Shown piece by piece: positions 32,873 to 41,244 of a stretch of 44,795 bases of DNA. This stretch comes from Gemmatimonadaceae bacterium. GTDB lineage: Bacteria; Gemmatimonadota; Gemmatimonadetes; Gemmatimonadales; Gemmatimonadaceae. Under the pieces are notes generated by a model. That model was not told where the DNA came from. It worked only from the letters and a program-made list of their open reading frames with translations, and made no database searches. The stretch lies in assembly GCA_025358925.1 (NCBI GenBank), contig JANYHT010000042.1, positions 1 through 44,795 on the forward strand. The letters are read 5' to 3'. Within the stretch, counting starts at the first letter, position 1, and the number at the start of each line of letters is the position of its first letter. A program made the translations under genes and the position numbers.

Positions 32873-34222
32873 TTATGCTCCCTGAACACCGGTAACTGGA
32901 AGGCGTAACCGCATCTCTGTACCTGCACCCGGAGTACTCGTCACTTCTATTACACCGCGATGCGCCGTCATCGTTTGTCGTGCGATTGCCAGCCCTAACC
33001 CGGTACCACCCGGCTTCGTCGTCACGTATGGATCAAAAATATGCGCCAGCGCTGCTGCACTAATGCCGCAGCCGCTATCGCGCACCGCAATGCAGACCGC
33101 GTCTTCGCCGTACAACACGTCGCGCTCGACGCGCACGACGACATGCGCCTCTTCACCGCAGACCCCACACGCGTCCACCGCGTTTAACAACACGTTCGTC
33201 ACCGCGCGCACCAGCGGCTCGTGATAACCCATCACCAGCGGCAACACCGGCGAAATCTCGAGATCGAGCCGCAAACGATCCGGCACCGCACTCTTCGCCG
33301 TGCGCGTCACGAGCTCGGCGAGATCGATCTCCGCCAACGGGCCATCCGGCAGGCGACCAAACTGCGCGAAACTGCGCGCCATCGTTTCCAGTCGCGCCGA
33401 CTCTTCCGCCAGCACTTCAACCGTTTCGCGCAACTCATCCGGCGCGCTTCGCCGCAACCGCTCGACCGCAAAGCGAATTGGCGTGAGCGGATTTTTCAGC
33501 TCGTGGGCAAAACGACGCGCCGACTCGCGAAACGCCTCCGCGCGTTCGGCGTCGAGTGCCTGCTGACGACCGGTTTCTAGATCGCGCGCCATAGTTCGCA
33601 TGCCTGTGCGCAACACCTCAAACTCGGGAGCACCGCGGCGCTCGGTTTGCTCGGGTACGGATTGCCCAGTGCGGATCAACCCGGTCCACCCCACTAATTC
33701 GTCGAGCGGTCGACTGAGTTGTCGACTCAAATGTCCCGCCACGCGTGATGCGCCTACCGTCACGAGCACCACCACCAACAGCGCCCCAACGGCAATGAGT
33801 CGCATCGTGCGGTTGGCGAGAAAATCGAATCGTCGCGCTAACTCCACCGATTGCCGTAATTCCGTTTCATGCGCATCCAACAGCTGTCGTTGCTGTTCGG
33901 ACAGCGGCGAACGTCGCGCCGCCTCAACCGCCGCACCACCGCTCCGTGCTATGCGCTCCCAAGCCGACCCGGAGGACAGCAGCGACAGTGCCCGACTCGC
34001 GGTACCCGTCCACAGCGCGGTCACCGCAATGGTCGGAACCACCGCAAAGAGTAGCAACGTTGCGAACAATCTCGACCGAAACGGCGCCCGACGACGCGCG
34101 CGCGCGCGCGATCGACCGAGCGTGCCCAGTCTCGTGCGCTCCCTACGCGCTGGAGAAACGGGCGGTTTCTCTTCCAGCGCGGCTGCGATTGCGTGGGTGG
34201 TCGGCTTCCGCATCTCCTTCAT
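32873..34222 (-). CDS. Membrane sensor histidine kinase, NtrY-like
   Basis: 449 aa. An Arg-rich cytosolic start is followed by membrane helix 51-71, a short periplasmic sensor of about 70 residues, helix 140-158, a HAMP domain (SRQLSRPLDELVGWTGLIRTG), the HisKA box with H240 in FAHELKNPLTPIRFAVERLRR, and an ATPase domain with N box NVLLNAVDACG, G1 DSGCGI and G2 GTGLGLAIA. The H-box and NPLTPI are typical NtrY features. It would phosphorylate the NtrC-type regulator two genes downstream. The stimulus is unknown. Two in-frame ATGs (34220-34222 and 34211-34213) are possible starts. Confidence 0.9.
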   Translation of the reverse strand: MKEMRKPTTHAIAAALEEKPPVSPARRERTRLGTLGRSRARARRRAPFRSRLFATLLLFAVVPTIAVTALWTGTASRALSLLSSGSAWERIARSGGAAVEAARRSPLSEQQRQLLDAHETELRQSVELARRFDFLANRTMRLIAVGALLVVVLVTVGASRVAGHLSRQLSRPLDELVGWTGLIRTGQSVPEQTERRGAPEFEVLRTGMRTMARDLETGRQQALDAERAEAFRESARRFAHELKNPLTPIRFAVERLRRSAPDELRETVEVLAEESARLETMARSFAQFGRLPDGPLAEIDLAELVTRTAKSAVPDRLRLDLEISPVLPLVMGYHEPLVRAVTNVLLNAVDACGVCGEEAHVVVRVERDVLYGEDAVCIAVRDSGCGISAAALAHIFDPYVTTKPGGTGLGLAIARQTMTAHRGVIEVTSTPGAGTEMRLRLPVTGVQGA

Positions 34223-34305
34223 ACTGGATAATTTACGCGGCTACACCCGCACGGCATGTCCCATTCCCGCCGGCGCGGTGGCGCACGCGTCGATCCTGGA
34301 GTGGC

Positions 34306-35889
34306 ATGGCAACGTCGTGGTCCCTCGCTCCACTTGTTGAGCAGCGCGCACGGGAACATCCCGAGCGACCTCTCGCGATGGTCGGCGAACGGACGTGGAG
34401 TTACGGGCAAGTCGATGCGCAAGCGTCGTCACTTGCGGCTGCATTTTCCGAGCTCGGACTGGGAGCAGGAGATCGCGTCGCTGTAAATTTGCCCAACGGC
34501 GTCGAGTGGATTGTGTCACTCCTCGCCTGCGCAAAGCTAGGCGCCGTTGTCGTTCCGGTCAGTCCGCAACTGAGTTCGCACGAGTTGCGCTATCAACTGC
34601 GACATGCTGAAGCGAGTGCTGTGGTCACCATCGAGAAATACGGTGGCGTTGACTTCCTCCAACGATTCGAGGATCTCCTCGGCGACCTGCCGGACCTGCA
34701 GTACGTCGTAACCGTGGGTGACGAAGATTTGTGGTACGATGATCGGATCTTTCAATTTGAAGATCTGCTCTCCAGTGGCTCCGGCCGCACATATCCTCGT
34801 CCGCTCACGCACACCGACGCGAACGACCTCGCCGTGGTCTACACGTCGGGCACGATGGGAAAACCGAAAGGCGTGCGACTGTCGCATCAGGCCGTCGTGG
34901 AAAATGCGGTACGCAGTGCCGAGATCGTCGAGCTTTCACCGGATGATCGCGTCCTCGCCGCCGTACCGTTGTTTGCGATTTTCGGCTTCAGCGTCATGGT
35001 GGGAACGATCACGGCGGGAGCGACACTGGTGTTGCGACCCGCCTCCGATGCAGCAGGCGTGCTGGCGCTCATCGAGCAAAAGCAAATCACGGTGCTGCAC
35101 GGTGTACCCACGTTGTATCACCTCCTCATGCGTGACGAGCGTTTCGATCCAGCGCGTCTCCGATCACTGCGCACCGGCGTCATTTCCGGAAGCTCCGTGG
35201 CCGAAGCGTTGGTACGCAAAGTGCGCCGATGGTGCGATGTGCTCGTCGCGTACGGTCTGACGGAAACCGGACCAACGGTGACGATGACGAGATTTACCGA
35301 TAGCGAGGATCGTCGCCTTGATTCGGTGGGACGCGCACTACCGGGCGTTGAAGTGATGGCGGCGGACATGCGCACAGGCACGCTGCACGGACCTGAAGCC
35401 GTCGGCGAAATCGCGGTGCGTGGAACGAGTGTGATGCAGGGCTACCTGCGTATGCCGGCGGAAACCGCCAAAGTGCATACGCCGGAAGGATTTTTTCTCA
35501 CCGGCGATCTCGGCATCATCGACGAGGATGGCTACATCAAGATTCTTGGACGGCGGCAAGAGACGATCTCGCGCGGGGGCAATCAGCTCTACCCGCGTGA
35601 ATTGGAAGATCGGCTTCGTGCGCATCCAGCAGTAGACGATGTCTGCGTGATCGGCGTTCCCCATGATGTGCTGGGGGAGCAGGTGTGCGCGTGCATCGTG
35701 CCGGTTGAAGGCGCGGTCATTACGGGAAGCGAGATCAAACGCTTCGCGAAAGAAACGATGGCCGCATACAAGACTCCCGATCTCGTTCGCTTCTTCGATG
35801 TCTTTCCCATGACGGGAAGTGGCAAAGTGCGGCGACGAGAACTCGCGCGGGCCATCGCGCTCGATCACACTGTTTCGCACTCAGGGTAG
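34306..35889 (+). CDS. AMP-dependent acyl-CoA synthetase/ligase
   Basis: 527-aa ANL-superfamily enzyme that activates a carboxylic acid to its CoA thioester through an acyl-adenylate. The phosphate-binding motif VVYTSGTMGKPKGVRLSH, the YGLTETGPTVTM motif, TGDLGIIDEDGYIKILGR and the C-terminal PMTGSGKVRRREL with catalytic Lys are all present. RRQETISRGGNQLYPRELED is the hinge. The ATG at 34306 is preceded by GGAG (34298-34301). It is divergent from the kinase operon with an 83-bp gap. The acyl chain is unknown; fatty or aromatic acids are likely. Confidence 0.92.
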   Translation: MATSWSLAPLVEQRAREHPERPLAMVGERTWSYGQVDAQASSLAAAFSELGLGAGDRVAVNLPNGVEWIVSLLACAKLGAVVVPVSPQLSSHELRYQLRHAEASAVVTIEKYGGVDFLQRFEDLLGDLPDLQYVVTVGDEDLWYDDRIFQFEDLLSSGSGRTYPRPLTHTDANDLAVVYTSGTMGKPKGVRLSHQAVVENAVRSAEIVELSPDDRVLAAVPLFAIFGFSVMVGTITAGATLVLRPASDAAGVLALIEQKQITVLHGVPTLYHLLMRDERFDPARLRSLRTGVISGSSVAEALVRKVRRWCDVLVAYGLTETGPTVTMTRFTDSEDRRLDSVGRALPGVEVMAADMRTGTLHGPEAVGEIAVRGTSVMQGYLRMPAETAKVHTPEGFFLTGDLGIIDEDGYIKILGRRQETISRGGNQLYPRELEDRLRAHPAVDDVCVIGVPHDVLGEQVCACIVPVEGAVITGSEIKRFAKETMAAYKTPDLVRFFDVFPMTGSGKVRRRELARAIALDHTVSHSG

Positions 35890-35892
35890 GAC

Positions 35893-37941
35893 ATGAATCC
35901 GCGTCACCTCCGGCCGGCACCAACGCCGAGCCGTGCAATTGCACCGTTTCACCGTGGCCCGCAGGCCGCCCCCGTGACCATGGCCGGGATGCCCATTTCG
36001 CAATCGCCCAATGCGGCGCTCCTCATCGACTTCGATAACGTCACGATGGGGATTCGCTCCGACCTGCAAGGCGAACTAAACAATCTCCTCTCGTCGGACA
36101 TCATCAAAGGCAAAGTCGCCGTACGGCGTGCGTACGCTGACTGGCGTCGATATCCGCAGTACATCGTGCCGCTCACCGAATCATCGATCGATCTTATTTT
36201 TGCGCCGGCGTACGGCTCTGCGAAAAAGAACGCGACGGACATTCGACTTGCGATTGACGCGATGGAGTTGGTCTTCACGCGGCCGGAAATCGGCACGTTC
36301 GTGCTCCTCTCTGGCGACTCCGATTTTTCGAGCATGGTCATCAAGCTCAAGGAGTACGGCAAGTACGTCATTGGTGTCGGTATTCGCGAATCGTCCAGCG
36401 ATTTGTTGGTGATGAATTGCGACGAGTACTACTCGTATAACGCACTCGCTGGTCTGACGAAAAACGGTGACGACGAATCCACGCGTTGGGACCCGTGGGA
36501 GTTGGTAACCGAATCCGTCACGCGCATGAAGCGCAACGGCGACGTGATGCGTTCGGACCGACTCAAGCAAGTCATGCAAGAGATCGATTCCTCGTTTGAC
36601 GAGAAGTTGCTCGGCATGCCGAAGTTCTCGCGCTTCGTGCAAGACGCGGCCAACAAGGGATTACTGAAAGTCACGAAGTTGGAGAGCGGACAGCTCGAAA
36701 TCGACGCGCCTAGTGCAGACAGTGTGCTTGCGGCGGCTTCTGTGACGGGGACGTCGGCGTCCGCACCAAGCACCGACAATGAAACACCAGAACAGCGTCG
36801 TGAACGCGAGCGTGAGCGTGATGAACGCCGCGGTCGTCGAGGTCGTCGCGGACGCGGGCGTGATCGTGGGGATCGTGGCGAGCGCACGGATACCGATTCG
36901 TACCCGGTCGTGAGCGCCGAAACCGTTGACGGTGCGCCAACAATTGCGCTGTCGTCGGCACCCGCCGCTGAAATTTCCGCAGACGCCTTCTTCGCGCCGA
37001 TCGTTGATTCCGCGAACGTACCAGCGACGCGCGACGAACGTGGTCGCGGCCGCAACCCGCGCCATGACCGACCGGATCGTACGGAACGTCGTCCCGAAAC
37101 GGCCGGCGCACAGTCGGCGTCGTTTGGTGCGGATGTCGCCATTGAAGTGGGCACAAGCGGCGAACGACTGACGCGCAGCGATGCGTTTGATCTCGTGCGT
37201 CGCGCGGTCGAATCGTTGGTGCAAGGCGAAGAGTCAACAAGTGCGAGCGCCGCACGTCAGCGCGCGTTTGAATTGTTGGGACGCGATAGTGAGTCGCTAA
37301 GCGCACGCAATTTTGAACGCATTTTGCAGGATGCGCATGACGCCAACATGATCGATCTCCGTCGTCGTGGAAACGACTTCGAAGTAGCGCGTGCGGCTGA
37401 TGCGGCACCCATTGTCGACCAACTCAAGTCGGTCGAACAAGCGCAGGCGGCTGTCGCTGCGGCAAACGCACCACCGCCAGCCCCGCGCGGCATGTCGCAT
37501 CGCGGCGTCGCGCCGCGCGGCATGGGTGGTCGCGGCAAGGCGCTCGCGGCACCCTCGGCCGAGCTGCTCATGATGGGAGTTGTTGGTCCGCGCAGTGGGA
37601 GTGTTTCTGCCGTGCCCATCGCAAATGCGCCGATCGTGTTGGCCGTTGTCGAAGCGCCGGTTACTCATGCCGAGCCGGTCGCCGTGGCCGTCGAAGCAGT
37701 CGCTGTCGTAACGAAGCGCGGCGCAACAGCGAAGCCTGTGACAGAAAAGGCACCTGCCAAGAAGGCAGGAGTAAAGGCGCCGACGAAGACCGTGACCAAG
37801 GCACCGGCCAAGAAAGCTCCGGTGAAGGTCGCTAAGGCCCCAGCGAAGGCCGCCAAGGCCCCCGCAGCAGCCGAAACCGTCGTGGTCAAGAAAGCGGCGA
37901 AGACACCGGTCAAAAAAGTCGCTAAGGTCGCGAAGAAGTAG
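35893..37941 (+). CDS. NYN-domain (PIN-like) nuclease with OST-HTH/LOTUS domain and histone-like basic tail
   Basis: 682 aa. Residues about 40-185 form a NYN domain: ALLIDFDNVTMG, KNATDIRLAIDAMEL and LLSGDSDFSSMV supply the four conserved acidic residues expected of this metal-dependent PIN-like RNase fold. An OST-HTH/LOTUS winged helix follows (VMRSDRLKQVMQEIDSSFDE and PKFSRFVQDAANKGLLKV). A linker of Arg/Glu repeats then RGRRGRRGRGRDRGDRG comes next, then a second possible wHTH (residues about 420-500), and a 70-residue Lys/Ala/Pro tail (APAKKAPVKVAKAPAKAAKA). It probably acts on RNA and binds nucleic acid through the tail. ATG at 35893, or 35980/35989 as alternatives. Confidence 0.8.
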   Translation: MNPRHLRPAPTPSRAIAPFHRGPQAAPVTMAGMPISQSPNAALLIDFDNVTMGIRSDLQGELNNLLSSDIIKGKVAVRRAYADWRRYPQYIVPLTESSIDLIFAPAYGSAKKNATDIRLAIDAMELVFTRPEIGTFVLLSGDSDFSSMVIKLKEYGKYVIGVGIRESSSDLLVMNCDEYYSYNALAGLTKNGDDESTRWDPWELVTESVTRMKRNGDVMRSDRLKQVMQEIDSSFDEKLLGMPKFSRFVQDAANKGLLKVTKLESGQLEIDAPSADSVLAAASVTGTSASAPSTDNETPEQRRERERERDERRGRRGRRGRGRDRGDRGERTDTDSYPVVSAETVDGAPTIALSSAPAAEISADAFFAPIVDSANVPATRDERGRGRNPRHDRPDRTERRPETAGAQSASFGADVAIEVGTSGERLTRSDAFDLVRRAVESLVQGEESTSASAARQRAFELLGRDSESLSARNFERILQDAHDANMIDLRRRGNDFEVARAADAAPIVDQLKSVEQAQAAVAAANAPPPAPRGMSHRGVAPRGMGGRGKALAAPSAELLMMGVVGPRSGSVSAVPIANAPIVLAVVEAPVTHAEPVAVAVEAVAVVTKRGATAKPVTEKAPAKKAGVKAPTKTVTKAPAKKAPVKVAKAPAKAAKAPAAAETVVVKKAAKTPVKKVAKVAKK

Positions 37942-37960
37942 CCACGAAGGGTTAGAAACG

Positions 37961-37993
37961 AACGCCGCCCTTTCCTGGGGCGGCGTTTGTTTT
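37961..37993 (+). terminator. Rho-independent terminator after the NYN gene
   Basis: A 10-bp perfect stem AACGCCGCCC/GGGCGGCGTT with a 7-nt loop is followed by a T-rich run. It begins 20 bp after the NYN stop codon and sits before the 3-methyladenine glycosylase start. Confidence 0.85.
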
Positions 37994-38028
37994 GTCAGGC
38001 ACTCCGAAAACTTGAAAACGCCGCTTGC

Positions 38029-38601
38029 ATGCCCAGCTCCGTCGTGCTCCCCGCCACGTTCTACAACCGAGACGCCAATTTGGTCGCGCGCGACCTCTTG
38101 GGCGCCATCCTCACCGTCGAGCACTCAACCGGGATGGTCGCTGGTCGCGTTACCGAAACCGAGGCCTATCTAGGTCCCCACGACCCCGCCTGCCACGCGG
38201 TTGTTGGACGCACTCCTCGTACGTGGCACCTGTTCGGCCCACCTGGCACCGCATACGTGTATTTCATTTACGGCATGCACTGGTGCGTGAATGCCGTAAC
38301 GCGTGAGGAGGGCTTTGGCAGTGCGGTGCTCATACGCGCCGTCGAGCCACTGGTGGGTCTCGATCTGATGCGCTCACGACGACCCAAAGCGCGGCACGAA
38401 ATCGAACTGTGCAACGGCCCTGCCAAGCTCTGCGCGGCGTTCGGCATTAATCGAGCACTCGATGGGAAGTCACTCACCGGCACGAGTGCGATCAGCATCC
38501 ACGAAGGTGTGCGCGTGCATGATGTCGACGTGATTGTTGGTCCGCGCATCGGTATTCGCAAAGCCGTCGAGTGGCCGCTGCGGTTTCGCGTGCGTACTTG
38601 A
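38029..38601 (+). CDS. 3-methyladenine DNA glycosylase (AAG/MPG family)
   Basis: 190 aa. Excises alkylated purines. Family signatures are NRDANLVARDLLGAIL near the start, the catalytic region RVTETEAYLGPHDPACHA (Glu that activates water), GTAYVYFIYGMHWCVNAV, AVLIRAVEPLVG and ELCNGPAKLCAAFGI. Length is typical of bacterial members. The ATG at 38029 fits; the upstream frame to 37987 would run through the terminator. It ends 3 nt before the convergent kbl stop. Confidence 0.93.
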   Translation: MPSSVVLPATFYNRDANLVARDLLGAILTVEHSTGMVAGRVTETEAYLGPHDPACHAVVGRTPRTWHLFGPPGTAYVYFIYGMHWCVNAVTREEGFGSAVLIRAVEPLVGLDLMRSRRPKARHEIELCNGPAKLCAAFGINRALDGKSLTGTSAISIHEGVRVHDVDVIVGPRIGIRKAVEWPLRFRVRT

Positions 38602-38604
38602 CGT

Positions 38605-39807
38605 TTACGAGCGCAGCAGCTTCACGGCGCGGCCCACTTCTTTGAACGCGGCGATCACCGTATCCAGATCATCGCGCGTGTGTGCCGCACTCACCTGACA
38701 GCGTACGCGCGCCTGTCCCTGTGGCACCACGGGAAATCCAAAGCCAGTCACAAAGACACCGCGATCCAGCATCATCTCGCTGATACGAATGGCCGTCGCA
38801 GTCTCGCCAACAATGATGGGCACGATAGGCGTTTCGCCGGCAAGCGGATGAAAGCCTGCTTCTACAATTGCTGCGCGAAAGTACCGCGTGTTGTCATGCA
38901 ACCGCGTCACGAGTTCTGGATGTGCGGCGGTGTAACGCACTGCCGCCAGTGAACTCGCGGCCACTGTGGGCGGCAATGCATTTGAAAACAGCTGCGGACG
39001 CGACCGTTGTGTCATCATGTCGCAGAGCGATTCCGGACCGGCGATAAATCCACCCGCAGCGCCACCGAGTGCTTTGCCAAGTGTTGATGTAATGATGTCG
39101 ACGTTGCCCAAAACGCCAAAATGTTCTGCGGTGCCGCGACCTGTTTTACCCAACACGCCCGTGGCGTGCGAATCGTCCATCACGACAATGGCATCGTACT
39201 CGCGCGCGAGTTGCAGGATCTCCGGCAGCTTGGCAATCGAGCCTTCCATCGAAAACACACCATCCGTCCAGATGATGCGCCGCGCTGCGCCGCGCGCACC
39301 GGCCAACTTGTCGCGCAGGTCGTCCATATCGCTGTGCTTGTACACAGCGGTCGTGCACTTCGTGATTGCTTTTGCGAGCCGCACTGAATCAATGATGGAG
39401 GCGTGGTTCAATGCGTCAGACACGACGAAATCGCCTTCGCGCGCGATACTCGGCGTGAGTGCTTCGTTCGCGTTCCACGCCGATACATATGAGAGTGATG
39501 CGGGCGTTCCCACAAAGGACGCGAGCTCCGACTCCAAATCCCGATGCACCGTGAACGTGCCGCAAATAAAGCGAACCGACGCGGTGCCTGCGCCAAACTG
39601 TTCGAGTGCGTGTATGCCTGCGGCGACAACACTGGGTTCGTTCGCTAAGCCCAAATAATTGTTCGACGAAAGGACGATTACTTCGCCGCGCCCCTCCATT
39701 CGGACGCGAGCACCTTGTGGCGACTCGAGAAAATTCAGTCGCTTGTACGTACCGGCGGCTTTGAGCGCGTCGAGTTCGGTCTGGAGATCGGCGGAGAGCG
39801 TGGACAC
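38605..39807 (-). CDS. kbl: Glycine C-acetyltransferase (2-amino-3-ketobutyrate CoA ligase)
   Basis: 400-aa PLP enzyme that cleaves 2-amino-3-ketobutyrate with CoA into glycine and acetyl-CoA, the second step of threonine breakdown. LNFLESPQGARVRMEG, SSNNYLGLANEP, FICGTFTVHRDLE, MDDSHATGVLGKTGRG and the lysine-bearing ITSTLGKALGGAAGGFIAG are those of Kbl and its close relatives. GTG start at 39805-39807; no Shine-Dalgarno is evident. tdh, which makes its substrate, is upstream on the same strand, so a tdh-kbl operon is expected, but a 382-bp repeat element lies between them. The paralogous alternatives (BioF, AlaS-type synthases) are less likely because of tdh. Confidence 0.93.
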   Translation of the reverse strand: MSTLSADLQTELDALKAAGTYKRLNFLESPQGARVRMEGRGEVIVLSSNNYLGLANEPSVVAAGIHALEQFGAGTASVRFICGTFTVHRDLESELASFVGTPASLSYVSAWNANEALTPSIAREGDFVVSDALNHASIIDSVRLAKAITKCTTAVYKHSDMDDLRDKLAGARGAARRIIWTDGVFSMEGSIAKLPEILQLAREYDAIVVMDDSHATGVLGKTGRGTAEHFGVLGNVDIITSTLGKALGGAAGGFIAGPESLCDMMTQRSRPQLFSNALPPTVAASSLAAVRYTAAHPELVTRLHDNTRYFRAAIVEAGFHPLAGETPIVPIIVGETATAIRISEMMLDRGVFVTGFGFPVVPQGQARVRCQVSAAHTRDDLDTVIAAFKEVGRAVKLLRS

Positions 39808-39828
39808 GGGTGGCGATGGTCATGGGGA

Positions 39829-39865
39829 AACGGCGGTTTCACGCGGAGGCGCGGAGGACGCGGAG
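39829..39865 (+). repeat. Left inverted terminus of the 382-bp element
   Basis: 37 nt beginning AACGGCGGTTTCACGCGGAG. It matches the reverse complement of 40174-40210 at 36 of 37 positions. Copies of its core occur at 3453-3503, 4027-4045 (inverse) and 44453-44466 (first part only). Confidence 0.9.
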
Positions 39866-40173
39866 AAAAAACCAAACAAAATTGGAGTCTTCCGTGAATC
39901 TAGGGAGAGGCGCCGGTTGAACAGCAACGCCGAACCGCGAATAACACCAAGGACGCGAATGTGCCTCCGAACAGTATCCGGTTGGATCGCGTGATGCCGG
40001 CATCGCACTGTTTTCATTCAAGGGATAGTGCAACGCTATTTGCCGGTCGACACGTCACCCGCGCTCACACCAACCGAGTTCGCGGCAGTTCGATGGTTTG
40101 CTTTTCTTTGGATTTTCCTAAAAATTCGAGCAACGCCAGTCTGACCGTCGACGCCCCACCGGTTTTGCAGTTC

Positions 40174-40210
40174 CTCCGCGTCCTCAGCGCCTCCGCGTGA
40201 AACCGCCGTT
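40174..40210 (-). repeat. Right inverted terminus of the 382-bp element
   Basis: 37 nt ending CCTCCGCGTGAAACCGCCGT on the plus strand followed by T. It differs from the perfect reverse complement of the left terminus by one base (A at the position of a C). It ends 11 bp before the tdh stop codon. Confidence 0.9.
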
Positions 40211-40221
40211 CCACACCACCA

Positions 40222-41244
40222 CTACAGTTGGAAAATGATCTTCCCCGCTTCACCGGACTTGATCAGATGCATCGCTTCATCAACGGCATCGAGCGGTAGT
40301 CGATGCGTGATGACCGGCGATGGATCAAATGCGCCTGAGCGCAAAAATCTCGTCATCTGATGCCACGTTTCGTACATCCGTCGGCCCACCACGCCGTACA
40401 CGGTCAATCCCTTGAAGATGATCTCCGACGCGAAATCGACATCGATCGTACGTGAGGGGATGCCCAACATGTTTACGCGACCACCCGGTCGTGCGAGTGC
40501 GAATGCTTGATGCACTGCACTCGCTACGCCCGACATTTCAAGCACCACGTCGGCACCATATCCGTCAGATGCTGCGCGCACCGCTGCCTCGGCGTGCTCC
40601 GGCAAGACTGCATCGTGCGCGCCCATCGTACGCGCCAATTCGAGTCGACGCGGATTTACGTCCGTCGCAATGATCCGCGCCGCGCCTGCCGCCTTACAGA
40701 TGCCCACAGCAAACGCACCGATCGGGCCACACCCCGTGATGAGAACAACCGCGCCCGGAATCTCGGCGGTGAGCGCTGTGTGAAACGCGTTGCCCATGGG
40801 GTCGTGAATGCCACCAATGTCGTAACTGATCGCGTCGTCCAAATGCCACACGTTGGTTGCCGGCATCGCGATGAACTCCGCGAAACATCCGTCGCGATCG
40901 ACTCCGATGATGCGCGTGGCCGGATCCACATGCGATTGCCCTGTGCGACTGAACAGCGAGCGTTCGTCGACAATATGTCCCTCGGCGGTTACGCGATCGC
41001 CGACTTTAACGGTTTCAACCAAACTTCCAACCGTGACAACATCGCCAGCGAACTCGTGTCCAACTACAAATGGTGGCTTACAACGACCCGCCGCCCAAGC
41101 ATCCCATTCGTAAATGTGCACGTCCGTTCCACACACGCCGGCACTCCGCACGCGAATAAGGACCTCATCATCGCGTATGCGAGGCTCCGGAACTTCAGTG
41201 AGCGTTATCCCGCGTCCGGCTGACTGTTTGACCAACGCTTTCAC
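40222..41244 (-). CDS. tdh: L-threonine 3-dehydrogenase (structural zinc site absent)
   Basis: 340-aa NAD-dependent medium-chain dehydrogenase that oxidises threonine to 2-amino-3-ketobutyrate. The start MKALVKQSAGRGITLTEVPEP, the catalytic zinc region with C38 (GVCGTDVHIYEWDAW) and H63-E64 (VVGHEFAGD), and the Rossmann motif LITGCGPIGAFAVGICKAAGA fit Tdh. The structural zinc loop is altered: in the segment 92-107 the four cysteines usual in Tdh align with D93, S96, S99 and D107. The GTG start at 41242-41244 has GGAG five bases upstream. It precedes kbl, which uses its product. Confidence 0.92.
   Translation of the reverse strand: MKALVKQSAGRGITLTEVPEPRIRDDEVLIRVRSAGVCGTDVHIYEWDAWAAGRCKPPFVVGHEFAGDVVTVGSLVETVKVGDRVTAEGHIVDERSLFSRTGQSHVDPATRIIGVDRDGCFAEFIAMPATNVWHLDDAISYDIGGIHDPMGNAFHTALTAEIPGAVVLITGCGPIGAFAVGICKAAGAARIIATDVNPRRLELARTMGAHDAVLPEHAEAAVRAASDGYGADVVLEMSGVASAVHQAFALARPGGRVNMLGIPSRTIDVDFASEIIFKGLTVYGVVGRRMYETWHQMTRFLRSGAFDPSPVITHRLPLDAVDEAMHLIKSGEAGKIIFQL

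Larger units (their letters stand above)
39829..40210. mobile_element. 382-bp MITE-like element with 37-bp inverted termini
   Basis: Between the kbl start and the tdh stop lies a 382-bp segment with near-perfect 37-bp terminal inverted repeats at 39829-39865 and 40174-40210. The interior (about 308 bp) encodes nothing convincing. Part of it, 39890-40010, is similar to 44530-44655 in the same orientation: both contain GAACAGCAACG, ACCGCGAAT, GCGAATGTG and GGATCGCGTGATGCCGG. No target-site duplication is seen at the ends. This architecture fits a non-autonomous mobile element, but mobility is inferred. Confidence 0.6.

Noticed and set aside
34076-34130. CG-alternating run (GCGCGCGCGCG) near the kinase N-terminus
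   Set aside because: It lies within the Arg/Ala codons of the kinase gene, so it is explained by coding for the basic cytosolic start.
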